Source: Xylona heveae TC161 (lineage: Eukaryota > Ascomycota > Xylonomycetes > Xylonales > Xylonaceae). From it: a stretch of 64,000 nucleotides of DNA. The translations under genes and the position numbers were made by a program. The notes beneath the pieces were generated by a model. It searched no databases, was not told the origin of the DNA, and saw only the letters and a program-made list of their open reading frames with translations. Location of the stretch: contig NW_017264201.1 in NCBI RefSeq assembly GCF_001619985.1, positions 682,001 through 746,000 of the forward strand, given 5' to 3'. Numbering within the stretch: position 1 is the stretch's first letter; every line of letters starts with the position of its first letter. Below are positions 60,320-64,000 of this stretch, piece after piece.

Positions 60320-60764
60320 AAAGAATGTAATAGTCATGGGAACTATGAAATTCAAAAGTCCTGGTAAATACAGGTGAAATTTTGTCAACAACTTCAACTA
60401 CATGGACCAAGAATACATTGAGTTTGCAGACATATACGGACAATCGTTGATAACTTGATTGGACATGAGATGGAGGTGTTGAGGTCAGGCAGAAGACCAA
60501 ACAGACTTGTCGCTTGTTGGCGGCGGACTAGCCACACCGCCGTGGACCCCTCGCTTAGGCCCCCATGTGTCTGATATGCTCGATAGTCTAGAGGAACTCC
60601 TGGAGCTTTATTCAATGACAGCTAGGGAACAAAAGTTCCAAATTTCGGTGCAAAAGAACTTGGGAAGCCGTTCAATTCATGATGCACATTCCACATGTAT
60701 GAAATGTACTTGACATAAATGCTGTGGAAGATTACACCAATCGCTGCAGCACAGACTCATCGCA
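53916..60764. promoter_or_regulatory. 6.8 kb gene-empty divergent region between veA and TRS130
   Basis: The veA (-) and TRS130 (+) starts face away from each other across almost 7 kb with no convincing gene. There is a GTGT-rich patch at 55190-55275 and an A-run at 60283-60316. Short scattered frames (for instance 58102-58605 minus, no ATG at its start) have no recognisable content. Long leaders and promoters are known for fungal developmental regulators, so much of this may belong to veA. Confidence 0.5.
60283..60316. repeat. Poly(A) run of about 34
   Basis: An uninterrupted A homopolymer in the TRS130 upstream region, flanked by GAGAAAAAGAG-type purine sequence. Confidence 0.9.
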
Positions 60765-63700
60765 ATGGACGGCCCGGCGTCGACCTCGAGCGTCACTGGT
60801 AAGTAGGTGTGCGTGAACGAGGTGGACATTTATACTAATGTGCGAACGCAGTGGAATACTATGATCCCTCCAATGTGTTCCAGCTTCTATCGCCTGGGTT
60901 GCTCTCACGTCTTCCCCTTCAAAACTTACACTGGAAATCTTCCACACGCCCGTTACGATCGATTGCTTCGTTACATGTCGACCTCGTTCCCTCTGAAGAG
61001 AATCTACACACTCTTCCACTGCATTTACCTTCGTCGAGTCCCCAATTAACTTCGGCCACTGAGAAGCCGCTTTCTTCAACGCCGAACGAAGGGGAAGGTT
61101 TACATCGCACGCATTCGGAGGGTCAAGGACAATGGCAAACCGTCAAGACTGAAGGCGGGCACACGCAACCCAAGGGGTTTACCAGGGATCGGAGGCACCA
61201 AATACCTGGTCTGCGGAAGACACCCTATCTGAAGGTCTTCTTCCTACGATGCGATGACAATGAAACGTACAAAGCATCGTCGCGGAAGCTATTGCGGGAA
61301 TGGCTGACAGATCATACCTCGTCTTCCCAAACCGGCGCACCGTCAAACACCCAAGAGAACCACGACGCCTTTGAGTGGCTTATAGTTCATGTGGTACTCC
61401 CGGACACTCCAGCTGCTTCGCAGCCGGGACCTGGTGCATCTGCATCGGGGGCAAGTAGCGGCACGGAAAAGTCATCCAGCGGTTCCCGCTGGCCGGGCCG
61501 GGGTTCATCGTCGATATTGGAAAAGATCCGAGCTGACTTCAATGGCACCTCCAAATCTTCCAAGGACCGGGTAGCTCAGATTCGGATCCCAAAGTGCGAC
61601 TTGCCTCCGCATCTACTAGCCAGGTCTTCCCCCCAGCCACCATCCCCTTATGAGAGCGCCCAGGATCTCGAGAAGGCTTGGGCTGATATGATGGCCAAGT
61701 TCCGATCGCTTATCCTGACTTCTTTTGACTTGCGTGTCAGCCAATATGAGGAAGATATTCGAGAGAAGGATTCGCAACGGGGGCTTCCGGGCTGGAATTT
61801 TTGCACGTTCTTTTTGCTCAAGGAAGGATTGCTTCGAGGGTTTGAGAGTGTAGGCTTGGTAGAGGATGCTCTGCTGGGATACGATGAGCTGTCAATTGGG
61901 CTGGACGTGATGATTCGGGAACAGGCGGCCCAAACCGATGCCAATCATCGAAGCACTTTCCTCCCCTTTACGCAAGACTTGCGTGAACGCTTGACTAGTA
62001 TCCTCGACAGTCCTTCCAGAGAGCTACAGCAACAGAGTGAACACACCGAGGTTGACGGGCCTGAAAATGATGCAGCTTCCCTTCTTGACAGGAAGAATTA
62101 CCGTGATCTTATCCTGTCGAGTACGGTCTCCGTTTTCGATTTCCGCTGTTATATTTTTGCAAGGCAGATGGAGTTATTACTTCGACTGGGCACCACATTT
62201 CCATCAAGATCGACCCTTTTATCCAGAGTACGCACTCATCCGGCTGCTTCTCAGAGTGAATACAGCTTCCACGAGGATCCTCGCCATACCAGCAGCTCGG
62301 CAGGCAAAGACGCCACAGAGGATCTAATGACGCTCGCTGACATTTGCCATCGGGCTGTAGACTTTATCACATCTGCATCACGATTGATGAAGGCTGATTT
62401 GTGGGAGGGCTATATGAATGGCATTCGGCTGTCTACCGCGGATGTATCTTCAGATCCTGAAAGAGAAAAGAGTCCGGTTGAAGGCGCCGTTAGCGAAGTG
62501 ATTGAAAACCTTGTTTTGTCATGGACTTTTTCTGCAAGTCAGCATGTTTTGGCCCGGACGTTGACTCGGACTCTCTCGGGTCGTCTTGAAGAATTGAATG
62601 AAGCTGGCCTGCCTGCGGATGATTCGGCTTCGGTGGACACTCAAGCACAGTCCGTTAGTTCCCGGGCATCAATTACTCCATCGGCAAAGATTGACAAATC
62701 ACCTTGGGCAGAGGCAGCGTCCGCCAATGCAAAGGCCAGCCTTGAAGCAATTACAGCAAGCAGGGCAGATTTAATCTTGTTGAAGCGCGGCGTTGTCGAG
62801 AAGTTGGCAAATAAGCGGCACTGGCCAGTTGGCTGGGACTCCGTCGAAGTAGGGGAAAATGAGAGCTCCTTGACCGGCATGGACAATGTAAATCTCGACG
62901 ACATTGCTGAAAAAGGGGTGGATGAACAATCAGACGAGAAAGATAAAACGGAGCTTCCAGAGCCCAGTGCCTCTGGACTGTCTGATTCGGAGCTCAAAAC
63001 AGCGGTCGCTTCTGAAATACAGCTCTGTGAACTGCACGGGGTAAATATAAGGCCTGCAATATTGAAAATACTAGCTGACTTGCGATAATCAAGGATTTGA
63101 CGGAAGCTGCGTTGGCCCATTTTCGTGTTGCTAACCGTAGCAACTCTGTCGAGAAGCTACTTGCCGACATGGCTGCTTTCAAGTTGTAAGTCGATTTTCT
63201 CCCCCAGCTTCTCGACGTGATGAAAGATTCTGGTACTGAGAATCATGATAAGCTCTCTTCGAGATTACGAAAGTTGTGCTGCGTGTCTTAAAAATCTATC
63301 AACATCGTATGCAGAAAAGAATTGGACATCTTTGGAGATGGCCGTACTCAAAATGCAGGCCAAATGTCTCCTCGAAGTTGGTCAGATTGAGGGTTACGCT
63401 AAAGCAGTACTCAAGTTTCTTGCCAAGGTCATTGCGACGAGGCAAATTGGATCAATCGGTTTTGGTGGACAGGCTCTACAATCTCAATCTGATGAAATGT
63501 GCGGCAGGAATGAAGCTGCAGGAGCAGCGTTTCTAGACGGCCATGGTTGCATGATCGAATTAATCAAGCATACTCCGTCATTAACGTCGCCAGTCGCCGT
63601 TCCTATCGACCAGTTCTTTGAAGCAATAAGCGTTGACAACTACCTGCAACACTTTGACGACAGGGATGGGTTCCAGGTTCAGCTTCGATTACGATATCTG

Positions 63701-64000
63701 TTGGACGACTCTTTGGCGGCGCAAAAGGTCAAGGTACGAATAGTGGACAATTCGTTGTCCCAGCCGCGAGAGATTTGGCTACAAAATGATCGAGACGTGA
63801 CCTTTGTCCGCGGCATGAACAAGCTCATGGTCGGCGCTAATGTATGAAAATCTCCTTTGCCCTGGTTTGCACATGTTTTGCTGATGATATCCAGGTCTCT
63901 TGCCCGGGCTACTTTACCGTTGACCGGATCATCGTGGATGCATATAATATTCATTTTGTCTATGAGCGCCGAAAAGAACCGGTCATGCCAACTAGACTTT
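60765..64000 (+). CDS. TRS130: TRAPPII complex subunit Trs130 (TRAPPC10), 3' truncated by window
   Basis: Five exons are visible: 60765-60798, 60852-63040, 63094-63185, 63253-63841 and 63895 to the window end. The introns are 53, 53, 67 and 53 nt with in-phase joins. The start is MDGPASTSSVT then VEYYDPSNVFQLLSPGLLSR across intron 1. Next come LRKTPYLKVFFLRCDDNETY, EWLIVHVVLPDTP, KSSKDRVAQIRIPKCDLPPH and the helical repeat WNFCTFFLLKEGLLRGFESV, GLVEDALLGYDELSIGLD, all typical of the TRAPPC10/Trs130 N-terminal half. After intron 2, AALAHFRVANRSNSVEKLLAD continues the helical solenoid; exon 5 enters the beta-sandwich part (CPGYFTVDRIIVDAYNIHFV). The C-terminal third lies beyond 64000. Trs130 is specific to TRAPPII, the late-Golgi exchange factor that activates Ypt31/32 (RabE in Aspergillus), and is essential in yeast. 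At 745 codons, exon 2's frame is long for the window, so this gene is well supported. Confidence 0.93.

Noticed and set aside
1-64000. tRNA, rRNA, transposons, virus-like elements, CRISPR arrays
   Set aside because: I looked for tRNA B-box sequences by eye, terminal repeats and transposase or reverse-transcriptase motifs and saw none. The RNase H domain at 13.7-14.2 kb is the host RNH1, with hybrid-binding domains and host introns, not part of a retroelement.

Overview
This is nuclear DNA of a filamentous ascomycete (Pezizomycotina). The genes are split by short introns, mostly 49-131 nt, with GTAAGT/GTGAGT-type donors and CTAAC-like branch sites. The gene content is typical of the group: velvet regulator VeA, Sey1, an Mga2/Spt23-type membrane-bound transcription factor, an oleate delta-12 desaturase, TRAPPII subunit Trs130, and a Zn2Cys6 regulator. 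The VeA and desaturase proteins read most like Eurotiomycetes (Aspergillus/Penicillium-type fungi), but that placement is an inference from memory, not a search.

Left part (1-19.4 kb): an APC-type permease (+), a thioesterase-like membrane protein (-), the ER-fusion GTPase SEY1 (-), a Zn2Cys6 regulator with an unresolved 5' end (+), RNase H1 (+), an SRPK-like kinase (+) and an NHA1-type Na+/H+ antiporter (+).

Middle part (19.4-42.5 kb): a long sparse stretch with one unrecognised minus-strand gene fragment (about 23.2-23.6 kb). It is followed by MGA2/SPT23 (+), an HD-domain phosphohydrolase (-), a secreted type-B carboxylesterase (+), an unrecognised two-exon gene (+) and the delta-12 desaturase (-).

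Right part (42.5-64 kb): about 5 kb of microsatellite-rich spacer, a large disordered coiled-coil protein (-), veA (-), a 6.8 kb spacer without convincing genes, and the 5' part of TRS130 (+), which runs off the window.

Functionally the window is mostly housekeeping: ER shape (SEY1), membrane-lipid unsaturation (MGA2, FAD2), vesicle traffic (TRS130), ion balance (NHA1), plus the light/development regulator VeA. MGA2 and FAD2 lie about 11 kb apart and may act in one pathway. I see no gene cluster, mobile element, virus-like element, CRISPR array, tRNA or rRNA that I can support. I found no clear evidence of a new biological system. The most useful leads are two stop-free in-frame introns, an altered kinase DFG motif, three gene models that need transcript data, and the large regulatory spacer of veA. 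All exon borders were set by eye from splice signals, reading phase and family conservation.
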